34,503 nucleotides of DNA. Origin: an uncultured Clostridium sp. (GTDB lineage: Bacteria; Bacillota; Clostridia; Lachnospirales; Lachnospiraceae). This document shows positions 1 through 7,490 of the stretch, in pieces. Under the pieces are notes generated by a model, which was not told where the DNA came from, searched no databases, and saw only the letters and a program-made list of their open reading frames with translations. The DNA lies in NCBI RefSeq assembly GCF_900547735.1, contig NZ_URHZ01000061.1, positions 1-34,503 on the forward strand, written 5' to 3'. Both the position numbers and the translations under genes were made by a program. The stretch's first letter is position 1. Every line of letters starts with the position of its first letter.

Positions 1-178
1 GGCACTTACCGAGGTATTTTCGAGGTTAGTGTCCGCTATGTACTCCAAAGAGCGCGAGCGTTTCCCGCAGGAACTTTTTCTGCCCGGATTCCCCACCCGC
101 GATAACCTGAAATCCGGGACTGAAGACTCACAGCCCCCCTCTCACCATCCCGCCCCCGGCCGTCCCAGCGCGTTCTCA
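1..178. other. Intergenic region with two imperfect hairpins at left window edge
   Basis: No gene is supported here. Positions 1-10 and 24-33 can fold with one mismatch and a G-T pair around a 13-base loop, and CCCGGATT at 83-90 is the exact inverse of AATCCGGG at 111-118. Neither stem is followed by a T-run on either strand, so a terminator call is not justified. The left end is cut by the window, so this may be the tail of a larger structured element. Confidence 0.35.
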
Positions 179-1135
179 TTACTCAACTAGAGTTCCCCTT
201 AAATAATTTTCCCCCACCGCCCGTACAGCCATCTCTTCAAAAGCCCGGATGTACAGCGGTTTTTCAATATAGTTCAGTGAAATCAGATCAATCCGGAGGA
301 ATTTCTTGAAATTTTTTACAGGAAGAATGTGGATATATTCCTCTCTGCTGCAGTTCATATTATGGCTGTTAATCCGGGATAATAACATATAGGGAGCGAT
401 TCCGGCGCCTACTCCCTTGGCGCACAGGGAAATCTGGGTGTCCGTATCGCTGATCTGGTAAGGAGAATAGAGATCAATATGGCACTGATCCAGGTATTCC
501 TGCAGGGCGGAGTTGATGACACCGGTGGAATAGCTCTTGATAAACGGGATATCGGTAAAATGGCGCAGGTCGATCTCGGATGACAGAAAGCTCTCGGACC
601 GCTCTCCGAAACGGCGTTTCAGCAGTCCGTCGGAAATCATAAAGCAGAGCTCGTCCTCACACAGCGGAGTTATGGCAAAATCCTCGGCGTAAGGGGTATT
701 GACGCCCATAAACAAATCAACATTTCCCTTCCTGAGATTTTCAGCCAGGACTACGGTGTCGTTCATGAAAAAGCGGATCTCCACGTCCGGAAAAGCACGG
801 GAGTATTCCGGCATGACCCAGGGCAGGAAGATTTGGGCGCGGGACGCGCTGATTCCCATGGTAAAGCTGCCCTTCATCCCGCTGGCCCGCTTGGCCAGGC
901 TCTCCTGCAGGCTGCTCTCGATGGCCTGGATTTTCTGAAGGGAGTGGAGCATCGACAGCCCGGCTTCGGTGAGCTGGAAGCGGGGTTTCCTCGTAAACAG
1001 CTTCACTCCGTAATTTTGTTCCATCCGCTTGATGTGATCGCTGACACACTGCTGTGAGACAAAGGCGCGCTGTGCCGCACGGCTGATGCTCATTTCTTCG
1101 GCAACTAATAAAAAGATCTCCTGATTTGACTGCAT
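179..1135 (-). CDS. LysR-type transcriptional regulator
   Basis: This 318-residue protein has the usual LysR layout: an N-terminal winged helix-turn-helix in about residues 1-60 (SISRAAQRAFVSQQCVS is the helix-turn-helix core, followed by LFTRKPRFQLTEAG), a linker helix, and a two-lobed effector-binding domain from about residue 90 to the C-terminus. The ATG is preceded on the minus strand by AGAAAGGAG, a good ribosome binding site. The gene is divergent from a transporter and a set of hydrolase and dehydratase genes. LysR regulators typically control the adjacent divergent operon in response to a pathway metabolite, so it is the likely regulator of 1418-7210; the ligand is unknown. Family assignment is firm and the target is inferred. 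Confidence 0.93.
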   Translation of the reverse strand: MQSNQEIFLLVAEEMSISRAAQRAFVSQQCVSDHIKRMEQNYGVKLFTRKPRFQLTEAGLSMLHSLQKIQAIESSLQESLAKRASGMKGSFTMGISASRAQIFLPWVMPEYSRAFPDVEIRFFMNDTVVLAENLRKGNVDLFMGVNTPYAEDFAITPLCEDELCFMISDGLLKRRFGERSESFLSSEIDLRHFTDIPFIKSYSTGVINSALQEYLDQCHIDLYSPYQISDTDTQISLCAKGVGAGIAPYMLLSRINSHNMNCSREEYIHILPVKNFKKFLRIDLISLNYIEKPLYIRAFEEMAVRAVGENYLRGTLVE

Positions 1136-1194
1136 GGTGTTCTCCTTTCTAAGTGTTTTTAATAACAGGAAAACGGCAGACGGCCGTTCACAAA

Positions 1195-1260
1195 TACTTA
1201 TACCGCGAAGTACAATTCTTCTATATTAATAAGAATAAGTGAAGTATTAATTAAGAATAA
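1195..1260. promoter_or_regulatory. Candidate LysR operator cluster in the divergent intergenic region
   Basis: The AT-rich divergent region holds TACTT(1195-1199)-N8-AAGTA(1208-1212), ATTCTT(1215-1220)-N10-AAGAAT(1231-1236), and a direct repeat TATTAATAAGAATAA (1224-1238) / TATTAATTAAGAATAA (1245-1260) whose starts are 21 bp apart, two turns of the helix. LysR proteins bind dyads of the T-N11-A type as tetramers on phased sites, so this is a plausible binding region. The assignment is inferred from position and geometry only. Confidence 0.45.
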
Positions 1261-1320
1261 TTGCAGTGTATCATGCGAATATAAGAAATACAAGAAAAAT
1301 ATTGTGATACTGTAAAAATA

Positions 1321-1355
1321 ACTTGTTTGATTTTGGCGTTTGAATTATATATGAT
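1321..1355 (+). promoter_or_regulatory. Sigma-A-like promoter of the transporter gene
   Basis: TTGATT (1327-1332) and TATGAT (1350-1355) are separated by 17 bp. The -35 lies in ACTTGTTTGATTTTGG (1321-1336), which recurs at 15 of 16 positions in the promoter of the IlvD-family gene (4509-4524), again overlapping the -35. Confidence 0.6.
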
Positions 1356-1417
1356 AATTGTAACAGCTGGGATATGGGTGTACATCGAGAGGTCGATTAC
1401 AAAATGGAGGGGAAGTT

Positions 1418-2503
1418 ATGGTTGATACAAATGAAAAAATGAGTTGGGTTAATGTTATCAAAATTGCCGGCGTTTTTGTGTCGTGGGCAATCGGATCGGG
1501 TTCTGTTACCGGTCAGGCATCACTGCAGTATTTCTGCGGTTACGGCATATGGGGATATGCAGGAATCGTGGTGGAGGCGCTGCTGCATCTGTTCCTGTTG
1601 ATTTCGTTTTTTAAACTGGGCCACAGAAAGCAGTTTAAGAGTCCGCTTGATATTTTTACGTACTACTGCGGAGATAAGGTTGGTAAAGTATTCCAGCTTC
1701 TGGCAATGGGACTTTTATATTCGGCTCCCGTTGTTATGATTTCCGGTTTCGGCGCGGCGCTCAACCAGCATTTCGGCATGCCGTCACGTCTGGGTTCCGT
1801 TCTGCTCGGAATTTTATGCCTGGTTACAATTCTTCTTGGACTTAAAAAACTTGTCGACATTATCGGCAGTATCGGACCGTTCATGATTGTCCTGACAATC
1901 GGAACCGGTATTTATTATCTGACACAGCATATGGGCGGAGTTGCCGCAGGCATCGAGATGGCGCCGACTCTGGGTCTTTCAAGAATCGCACCGACATGGT
2001 GGCTGGCCGGATTATATTACACCACCTGTACACCGCTGCAGTCGGCTCCGTTCTTCTCGGCTACGGCTAAGAGCTTTAAGGTAAGGAAAGAACTGATTTA
2101 CGGCGCAGTCATGGGAGTCATTTTCTATGCAGCGGCCGATATCGTTATGGCATCCGCACTTTTTGCCAACATCGAGGAATTCAGCACAATGATGATTCCG
2201 AACCTTTACCTGGCAAATACAATCTCTCCAATCCTTGGATTTATCTTTATCATTGTTATATTTATGGCGATTTTCTCATCCTGTGTGCCGTCCATGTTTA
2301 CGCTCTGCGCATCATTCTGCGAAGAGAAAACACCGGCTTACAACAAATTTGCGGTTATTTTGGTCATTGCATCCGTTCTCTGCTCCATGCTTCTTCCGTT
2401 TGACAAGCTTCTGGGACTGGTATACGGCGTATATGGCGTGCTCGGCGGTATCTTTGTATTATTTATGATAGCAAAACAGATTCAGGAGAAAAAAGCAGCA
2501 TAA
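1418..2503 (+). CDS. YkvI-family membrane transporter (APC/LeuT-fold-like)
   Basis: The 361-residue product is almost entirely hydrophobic, with roughly ten predicted membrane segments. It starts with a short polar stretch and then a glycine-rich first helix (VSWAIGSGSVTGQ), the kind of broken helix seen in secondary transporters of the APC/LeuT superfamily. Length and helix pattern fit the YkvI family, whose substrates are poorly known. The ATG at 1418 follows GGAGGGG at a good distance. It is the first gene rightward of the LysR regulator and has its own promoter, so it probably imports the substrate processed by the downstream hydrolase and dehydratase genes. The family call is moderately sure; substrate and coupling ion cannot be read from the sequence. 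Confidence 0.75.
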   Translation: MVDTNEKMSWVNVIKIAGVFVSWAIGSGSVTGQASLQYFCGYGIWGYAGIVVEALLHLFLLISFFKLGHRKQFKSPLDIFTYYCGDKVGKVFQLLAMGLLYSAPVVMISGFGAALNQHFGMPSRLGSVLLGILCLVTILLGLKKLVDIIGSIGPFMIVLTIGTGIYYLTQHMGGVAAGIEMAPTLGLSRIAPTWWLAGLYYTTCTPLQSAPFFSATAKSFKVRKELIYGAVMGVIFYAAADIVMASALFANIEEFSTMMIPNLYLANTISPILGFIFIIVIFMAIFSSCVPSMFTLCASFCEEKTPAYNKFAVILVIASVLCSMLLPFDKLLGLVYGVYGVLGGIFVLFMIAKQIQEKKAA

Positions 2504-2581
2504 CGGTTCGGACGGAAGCTGCGGTACCGTTATGAAACAGCATTACTACGACAGCATTATTAAAATATCATAACGGTTCGG
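2499..2581 (+). repeat. Three-part repeat able to form two alternative hairpins
   Basis: CATAACGGTTCGG occurs at 2499-2511 (overlapping the stop codon of the transporter) and again at 2569-2581. Between them, ACCGTTATGA (2526-2535) is the inverse of both copies. The middle arm can therefore pair with the upstream copy (9 bp) or with the downstream copy (10 bp), but not both. No T-run follows either stem. ACAGCATTA is also repeated at 2537-2545 and 2551-2559. Confidence 0.6.
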
Positions 2582-2610
2582 CACAAAGGGATAAGTTTAC
2601 AGGAGGTAAG

Positions 2611-3423
2611 ATGGATCAATTTAAAATAGCACTGGTTCAGTCATCGTGGGCATTGGGGGACGTGAAAGCCAATGTCCGCAAGGCGGAAGAAAAGATCCGC
2701 GAGGCGTGCGGCAAAGGAGCCGATTTCGTCTGTCTGCCCGAAGGCTTTAATACGGGATATTACTGTTTCGATTATGAGACGATGAAAAATGCGGCCGAAC
2801 CCCTGGACGGAGAAACAATTACTAAGATGAGAAGTCTGGCAAAGGAGCTGGGAATCCATCTCCTGGCGCCGATTATGATGACGGCCGGCACCGGAATTGT
2901 CGAAAACACGGCGGTTCTGATTGACGATGAGGGCGTTGTGCTCGGCCATTATTCAAAATCCCATCTGGTAGGGGCGGAACAGCTTCATTTGAACAGGGGA
3001 AGAAAATTCCCGGTATTCCGGACAAAATACGGAACCATCGGCATTGTCATCTGCTATGATATCTGTTTCCCGGAGACAACCCGTATCCTGGCGCTTGAGG
3101 GGGCGGATCTGATCCTGTGTCCGGCGGCATGGAGGGACGGATCTTATTTCAGGGACTGGCTGAACCAGGTGACGGAGGTGCGTGCACTGGACAACAATGT
3201 CTTTGTGGCGCTGATAAATTTCACGGGAGAACTGCCTGATTCGCCGTTCTGCGGATGCAGCCAGGTGGTAAGCCCGATTGGAAAGGTGCTGGGAAGATGT
3301 TCACCGGATCGGGAGGAAATTCTCTATCAGGATATTGATATGAGCATGGTGCACAAAGAACGGATGGGAAATACGGTGATGATCGACCGTCATCCGGAAT
3401 TATATTCACGTATTACCGAGTAG
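2611..3423 (+). CDS. Carbon-nitrogen hydrolase (nitrilase superfamily amidase)
   Basis: The 270-residue protein carries the full nitrilase-superfamily Glu-Lys-Cys triad: E44 in LPEGFNTGY, K116 in YSKSHL, and C148 in GIVICYDICFPE. The protein is a single catalytic domain of normal length with no signal peptide, so it acts in the cytoplasm. Members hydrolyse linear amides or carbamoyl groups (omega-amidase, beta-ureidopropionase, N-carbamoylputrescine amidase and aliphatic amidase types), releasing ammonia and an acid. The exact substrate cannot be told from the motifs. The ATG follows GGAGG at proper spacing, 107 bases after the transporter, across a repeat-rich spacer. Its neighbours suggest it deamidates an imported compound. 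Confidence 0.9.
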   Translation: MDQFKIALVQSSWALGDVKANVRKAEEKIREACGKGADFVCLPEGFNTGYYCFDYETMKNAAEPLDGETITKMRSLAKELGIHLLAPIMMTAGTGIVENTAVLIDDEGVVLGHYSKSHLVGAEQLHLNRGRKFPVFRTKYGTIGIVICYDICFPETTRILALEGADLILCPAAWRDGSYFRDWLNQVTEVRALDNNVFVALINFTGELPDSPFCGCSQVVSPIGKVLGRCSPDREEILYQDIDMSMVHKERMGNTVMIDRHPELYSRITE

Positions 3424-3467
3424 CGGACTTCCGCTAAACGTCGGGAGGACAGTAAAAATAGACATTG

Positions 3468-3507
3468 AAAAGCCGGTGATTCCATGTATCCATGGATGCC
3501 GGCTTTT
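3468..3507 (+). terminator. Intrinsic-terminator-like hairpin after the amidase gene
   Basis: AAAAGCCGG (3468-3476) pairs with CCGGCTTTT (3499-3507), and inside it TCCATG (3481-3486) pairs with CATGGA (3491-3496). The 3' arm ends in TTTT and a T-rich stretch follows. A smaller perfect hairpin, TAGCGGACTTCCGCTA (3421-3436), sits on the stop codon. The hairpin may limit read-through from the transporter/amidase unit into the DUF6282 gene. Confidence 0.6.
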
Positions 3508-3599
3508 ATCATCTTATCATTGCCGTTTGCGGCTCATTGTCAAGGATAAACCTGGAGCATACTTTCCGGTGTTTTTTCGTTGGGCAGAAGGGAGATATT

Positions 3600-4472
3600 A
3601 TGGAACATGACAGGACAGAGCAGGTAAAGGATATGCTGAATGGCGCGTATGACCTTCACGTACACCCGGCGCCGTCGGCATTCAGCCGGGCGCTGGACGA
3701 CTGGGAGCTGATGCAGGAGGCGGACGAGGCGGGGATGGCCGGCGTCCTGATTAAATCACACTATGGCTGCACGGCCGCCAGGGCCGCGACGGTCAACCGA
3801 AAGAGCGGCTGCCGGGCAAAAGCGTACGGCGGTCTGGCTCTCAATTGGCCCACGGGCGGACTGAACCCCTATGCGGTGGAAAACTGCCTCCATGAGGGAG
3901 GGATTCTCATATGGATGCCCACCCGGGACGCCGGACATTGCCTGGAATTCGGGCCGATGCCCGGAGATTTCTTCAGCCGGCCGGGCATTACGATCCTGGA
4001 CGGGGAGGGAAGGATTCTTCCGGAGGTTTATGAGATTATGGACATTGTTAAAAAATACGGAGCATATCTTGGAACCGGGCACTTAAGCCGGGAGGAATCG
4101 GTACGGCTCTGCCGCCTGGGAAGAGAGCGCGGGGTAAATATGATACTGACGCATCCCGAGTGGAGCAGAACCAGAATTGAAGGCGCCATGCAGGCGGAGC
4201 TGGCGTCCCTGGGAGTTGTGATTGAAAAAAACTGGGTCAATCTGGCGGAAGGCACCGTAACCGCGGAGGAAATGGCTGCAAATATCCGTCTGTCGGGGGT
4301 GGAACACACCTACATTGCGACGGACAGGGGGCAGAAGGGATTCGAACATCCGGTCCGCGGAATGGAACTTTTTATGGAAACACTTCTCGAATGCGGATTC
4401 AGCGAAAAAGAAATTATCACGATGTCCCATACCGTACCGTCAAGTATTGTGAACCGTCAGGCAGCATTTTAA
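3600..4472 (+). CDS. DUF6282-family metallohydrolase-like protein
   Basis: From the ATG at 3600 the product is 290 residues. That start has AAGGGAG just upstream; an in-frame upstream ATG at 3492 lies inside the 3' arm of a terminator-like hairpin and is not used here. The protein begins YDLHVHPAPS (H20, H22), followed by KSH (K52, H54), TGH, THPEWS and TDRGQ. This ordered set of His, Lys and Asp residues is what amidohydrolase/PHP-type TIM barrels use to bind one or two metal ions. It matches what I recall of DUF6282, a family without an established reaction. It sits between an amidase and an IlvD-family dehydratase, so hydrolysis of a ring, lactone or amide in the same pathway is plausible but unproven. 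Confidence 0.75.
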   Translation: MEHDRTEQVKDMLNGAYDLHVHPAPSAFSRALDDWELMQEADEAGMAGVLIKSHYGCTAARAATVNRKSGCRAKAYGGLALNWPTGGLNPYAVENCLHEGGILIWMPTRDAGHCLEFGPMPGDFFSRPGITILDGEGRILPEVYEIMDIVKKYGAYLGTGHLSREESVRLCRLGRERGVNMILTHPEWSRTRIEGAMQAELASLGVVIEKNWVNLAEGTVTAEEMAANIRLSGVEHTYIATDRGQKGFEHPVRGMELFMETLLECGFSEKEIITMSHTVPSSIVNRQAAF

Positions 4473-4487
4473 AATACACAAGCAATA

Positions 4488-4543
4488 ACTTGTTTATATC
4501 CAAAAAATACTTGTTTGATATTGGAAAGAGAACGTTGTATATT
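4488..4543 (+). promoter_or_regulatory. Promoter of the IlvD-family gene with tandem ACTTGTTT boxes
   Basis: TTGATA (4515-4520), 17 bp and TATATT (4538-4543) form a good sigma-A-like promoter. ACTTGTTTATAT (4488-4499) and ACTTGTTTGATAT (4509-4521) are tandem boxes whose starts are 21 bp apart, the second overlapping the -35. The transporter promoter has the same box at the same place. A leader hairpin AGCGCC (4559-4564) / GGCGCT (4574-4579) follows in the 5' untranslated region. Confidence 0.65.
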
Positions 4544-4610
4544 AAAGATAAGAAATGAAGCGCCAAACAGACAGGCGCTGGTCAACAAATTAAAATGAGG
4601 AGGATTTCGA

Positions 4611-6335
4611 ATGGATGAATCAAGATTCCAATACAGCGAATACAAAAGCGGCGAACTGATTAACGGCATCGAGCGTTCCGCCCACCGCGCCCTGCTGTAC
4701 AGTACAGGCCTTGATACGGACGACTTACATAAACCGTTGATTGCCGTGGTGAATTCCTTTACCGAGATGGTTCCCGGCCACATTCATCTGCGGGAGATAG
4801 CGGAGCATGTGAAAGCGGGAATTTGGGAAGCGGGGGGCATCCCGCGTGAATTCAGCACCATAGCCCTTTGCGACGGTATCTGCCAGGGACACCGGGGAAT
4901 GAGTTACCCTCTCCCCAGCAGGGAAAATATTGCCGACGCAGTAGAAATGATGATAGAGGCGCACCATTTTGATGCAATGGTTATGCTGCCGGGATGTGAC
5001 AAGATTGTTCCCGGTATGATCATGGCGGCGGCCAGAGTGAACATTCCCGCAATCATCCTGCCGGGCGGTCCGATGATGGCAGGAAGCTATAAAGATAAAG
5101 AAGTCATAACACTGACCGACATGAGGGAATTTATCGGCCAGGTCCAGACCGGAAAAATGTCGGTGGACGATCTGCTGGAGATTGAAAAGAGAGCGCTTCC
5201 GACTTACGGAACATGCGCTATGCTCGGAACGGCCAACTCCATGAGCTGTATGGCGGAAATCCTGGGACTGGCGCTTCCGCACAGTTGTACGGCCCTCGCC
5301 GTGTCGGCCGATAAGCGCAGATTTGCAAAACAGTCGGGCAAACGCGCCGTGGAGATGATTAAGGAAGACTTGACGGCCAGAAAGATTCTGTCCAGGGACG
5401 CCCTGTTAAACGGCATCAGCGCCGCCATGGCAATGGGAGCATCCACCAATACGGTTCTTCATCTGATGTCCATTGCAAATGAGGCCAAGGTGAAGCTGGA
5501 TCTGAAAGATTTCGACCGCATCAGCCGGAAGGTTCCCTATCTCTGCAACCTCAAGCCGTCCGGAAAGTATCCTCTTTCCGTCCTGCATGAGAACGGCGGG
5601 GTTCCGTCCGTGATGAAGGCAATCGAGAGCAGACTGGAACCAAACCACATGACGGTGACCGGAAAGACGATGATAGAAAATCTGAAGGACGTGCCTCTTG
5701 TGGAAAACGACGTGATTTACCCATTTGACGAACCTAAGAATGAAGAAGGCGGAATCGCCGTCTTATACGGCAGCCTGGCCCCGGACGGAGCCGTGGTCAA
5801 AAAATCCGGCGTAAAGCCGTCCATGTACCAGTTTACGGGACGCGCCAGGGTATTCCATTCCATGGAGGATGCGAGCCATGCCGTTTCAACGGATCAGATT
5901 AAAGAGGGTGATGTGATAGTCATCCGCTATGAAGGCCCGAAAGGCGGACCGGGAATGAGGGAGATGCATATGACAACCTCGCTTCTGGTAGGAAGAGGAA
6001 TGGACGAGAGCTGTGCCCTGGTTACGGACGGACGATTCTCAGGTTCCACGAGAGGACCGTGCATCGGCCATATCTCCCCGGAAGCGGCAGCGGGCGGACC
6101 GATTGCCGCCGTGGAGGACGGAGACAGGATTATTATCGACATTCCGAACCGCAGACTGGATTTGGATGTGCCGGATGAAGTAATTAAAGAGCGCCTGAAA
6201 AAGGTGAAACCGCTTGTAAAGCCCAGAACGCCCGCACTGGAGAAATACGCCGCCCTGGTTACATCAGCCGATCAGGGAGCGGTGCTGAGAGTGCCTGACA
6301 TATTAAAAAATGAGATTAACGGGGGAACGAAATGA
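4611..6335 (+). CDS. ilvD: IlvD/Edd-family dehydratase (dihydroxy-acid or sugar-acid dehydratase)
   Basis: The 574-residue length and motifs fit the IlvD/Edd family, iron-sulfur enzymes that dehydrate 2,3-dihydroxy acids to 2-keto acids. Candidate cluster cysteines are C129 in LPGCDKIVPGM and C202 in YGTCAMLGTANSM; the third position reads NSFTEMVPGH, with Gly as in the E. coli-type enzymes. The C-terminal signature VTDGRFSGSTRGPCIGH is intact. The ATG follows GGAGGA. No other branched-chain amino acid gene is nearby and the gene is translationally coupled to an alpha/beta-hydrolase-fold protein behind a box-regulated promoter. A catabolic sugar-acid or hydroxy-acid dehydratase role is therefore as likely as valine/isoleucine synthesis. 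The family is certain; the substrate, and so the symbol, is tentative. Confidence 0.85.
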   Translation: MDESRFQYSEYKSGELINGIERSAHRALLYSTGLDTDDLHKPLIAVVNSFTEMVPGHIHLREIAEHVKAGIWEAGGIPREFSTIALCDGICQGHRGMSYPLPSRENIADAVEMMIEAHHFDAMVMLPGCDKIVPGMIMAAARVNIPAIILPGGPMMAGSYKDKEVITLTDMREFIGQVQTGKMSVDDLLEIEKRALPTYGTCAMLGTANSMSCMAEILGLALPHSCTALAVSADKRRFAKQSGKRAVEMIKEDLTARKILSRDALLNGISAAMAMGASTNTVLHLMSIANEAKVKLDLKDFDRISRKVPYLCNLKPSGKYPLSVLHENGGVPSVMKAIESRLEPNHMTVTGKTMIENLKDVPLVENDVIYPFDEPKNEEGGIAVLYGSLAPDGAVVKKSGVKPSMYQFTGRARVFHSMEDASHAVSTDQIKEGDVIVIRYEGPKGGPGMREMHMTTSLLVGRGMDESCALVTDGRFSGSTRGPCIGHISPEAAAGGPIAAVEDGDRIIIDIPNRRLDLDVPDEVIKERLKKVKPLVKPRTPALEKYAALVTSADQGAVLRVPDILKNEINGGTK

Positions 6336-7210
6336 TAACAAAACCGATGTACTTTTACAGCAACTGTTACCGTCTGGCGGCTGCACTTTACCTTCCGGAC
6401 GACTATAAAGAGGGAGAGAAACTTCCCTGTATTATTCCGAATTCCGGTTATATCGGACTAAACGCAATTTATCCCGCATTATTTGCCCGCGCCCTGACAA
6501 AGAGAGGCTACGCCTGTCTTGGCTTTGATTACCGTGGTTTCCTTCAGAACGAGGGACCTGCCGGCGTATGTAAGCTGGATGAGCAGGTGGAAGATATCAG
6601 AAATGCCGTCACCTTTGCCGGCACACTTCCCGAGGTAGACGCAGACCGGATTGGGCTGCTTGGCTGGGCCATGGCGGCAGGCCTTTCCTTCAGGGAGGCA
6701 CAGCTTGATAAACGCGTAAAGGCAGTCGCAGGTTTGAACGGCTTCTACTGCGGCGAGAGATGGCTCCACCAGGTCTTCTCCCATGTAGACTTTGTCAAGA
6801 TGCAGAAAGAGATTGGGGAAGAGGAGATCCGGATTGTAAAGGAAGGCACGAGACGGTTTGATAATCCGTTCCACTTTTATCCGCTGGATCCCGATACCGA
6901 GGAAGTTGTCCATGACAATCTCTATACGGTGGATGGCTACGGACAGGAGATTTCCCTGGAACTGGGCCGTTCCCTGATGGACTTCAACTCCGAGAAAAAT
7001 ATCGAGGACGTGAAAGTACCGGCCTTCATCGGACACGGCAAATACAACCTGCTCCACCCAATCAGCGAATCCGAAATATTTTACGATAAGCTGCAGTGCG
7101 AAAAAACCTTCTATGCAATCGAAGGAAAGCACAACGACTTCATGTTTGACGATCATGAAGTATTCGAGAATCTGATCGATGAGCTGGATCGATTCTTTCA
7201 GAAAATCTAA
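6332..7210 (+). CDS. Alpha/beta-hydrolase-fold protein lacking the nucleophilic serine
   Basis: The 292-residue product reads as an alpha/beta hydrolase: an N-terminal strand region with PNSGYIGLN (oxyanion-loop position), GFDYRGF, the strand-turn-helix LLGWAMAAG at 109-117, and a late GKHNDFMF containing H267. The nucleophile elbow should be G-x-S-x-G, but here it is G111-W-A113-M-A, so the nucleophile position is alanine. The acid position after the sixth strand reads GHGKYN, with N239 where Asp is usual. Ordinary Ser-His-Asp hydrolysis is unlikely, although the fold and the His remain. Its ATG overlaps the dehydratase stop (ATGA), implying translational coupling and a linked function, possibly a non-hydrolytic lyase or isomerase or a binding subunit. 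No frameshift is seen. Confidence 0.75.
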   Translation: MITKPMYFYSNCYRLAAALYLPDDYKEGEKLPCIIPNSGYIGLNAIYPALFARALTKRGYACLGFDYRGFLQNEGPAGVCKLDEQVEDIRNAVTFAGTLPEVDADRIGLLGWAMAAGLSFREAQLDKRVKAVAGLNGFYCGERWLHQVFSHVDFVKMQKEIGEEEIRIVKEGTRRFDNPFHFYPLDPDTEEVVHDNLYTVDGYGQEISLELGRSLMDFNSEKNIEDVKVPAFIGHGKYNLLHPISESEIFYDKLQCEKTFYAIEGKHNDFMFDDHEVFENLIDELDRFFQKI

Positions 7211-7223
7211 ACTCACTGTTTCA

Positions 7224-7269
7224 GGGGGGTCCCCATTGCCAGATATTGGCTTTGGAGACTCCCTTTTTT
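7224..7269 (+). terminator. Intrinsic terminator after the alpha/beta-hydrolase gene
   Basis: GGGGGTC pairs with GACTCCC (one G-T pair) around an inner GCCA/TGGC stem, and six Ts follow at 7264-7269. It closes the dehydratase operon ahead of glgC. Confidence 0.75.
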
Positions 7270-7490
7270 CGTGCTCCAACTGTGTTCCACATATTACCAG
7301 AGACAAAACCCCTGTTTTCCTGCGATAATACTCAAGTTAGAAAAGACTAAGCACATGCCGTCCGGTGGGGAAAATACGAAGGGCCGCCCGGCTGATTGCG
7401 CGAATTTTAACGAAAAAAGGTATAAATAGAGGAAAGAGAGAGGTGGATTTGAAAAAATATAACGAATGAAAGTAGAGAAATGTCGGAAAA

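Noticed and set aside
3492..3599. Upstream in-frame extension of the DUF6282 gene
   Set aside because: The ATG at 3492 lies in the terminator hairpin arm and lacks a ribosome binding site; the ATG at 3600 has one and gives the usual N-terminus.
4611..6335. Assignment of the dehydratase as Edd (6-phosphogluconate dehydratase) completing an Entner-Doudoroff route with eda
   Set aside because: It is distant from eda, under a different regulator, and its motifs and length fit IlvD-type sequences at least as well; the sequence alone does not support Edd.
6479..7306. 275-codon minus-strand open frame opposite the alpha/beta-hydrolase gene
   Set aside because: It crosses the terminator at 7224-7269 and has no family resemblance; the plus-strand gene has a clear fold and coupling to the dehydratase.
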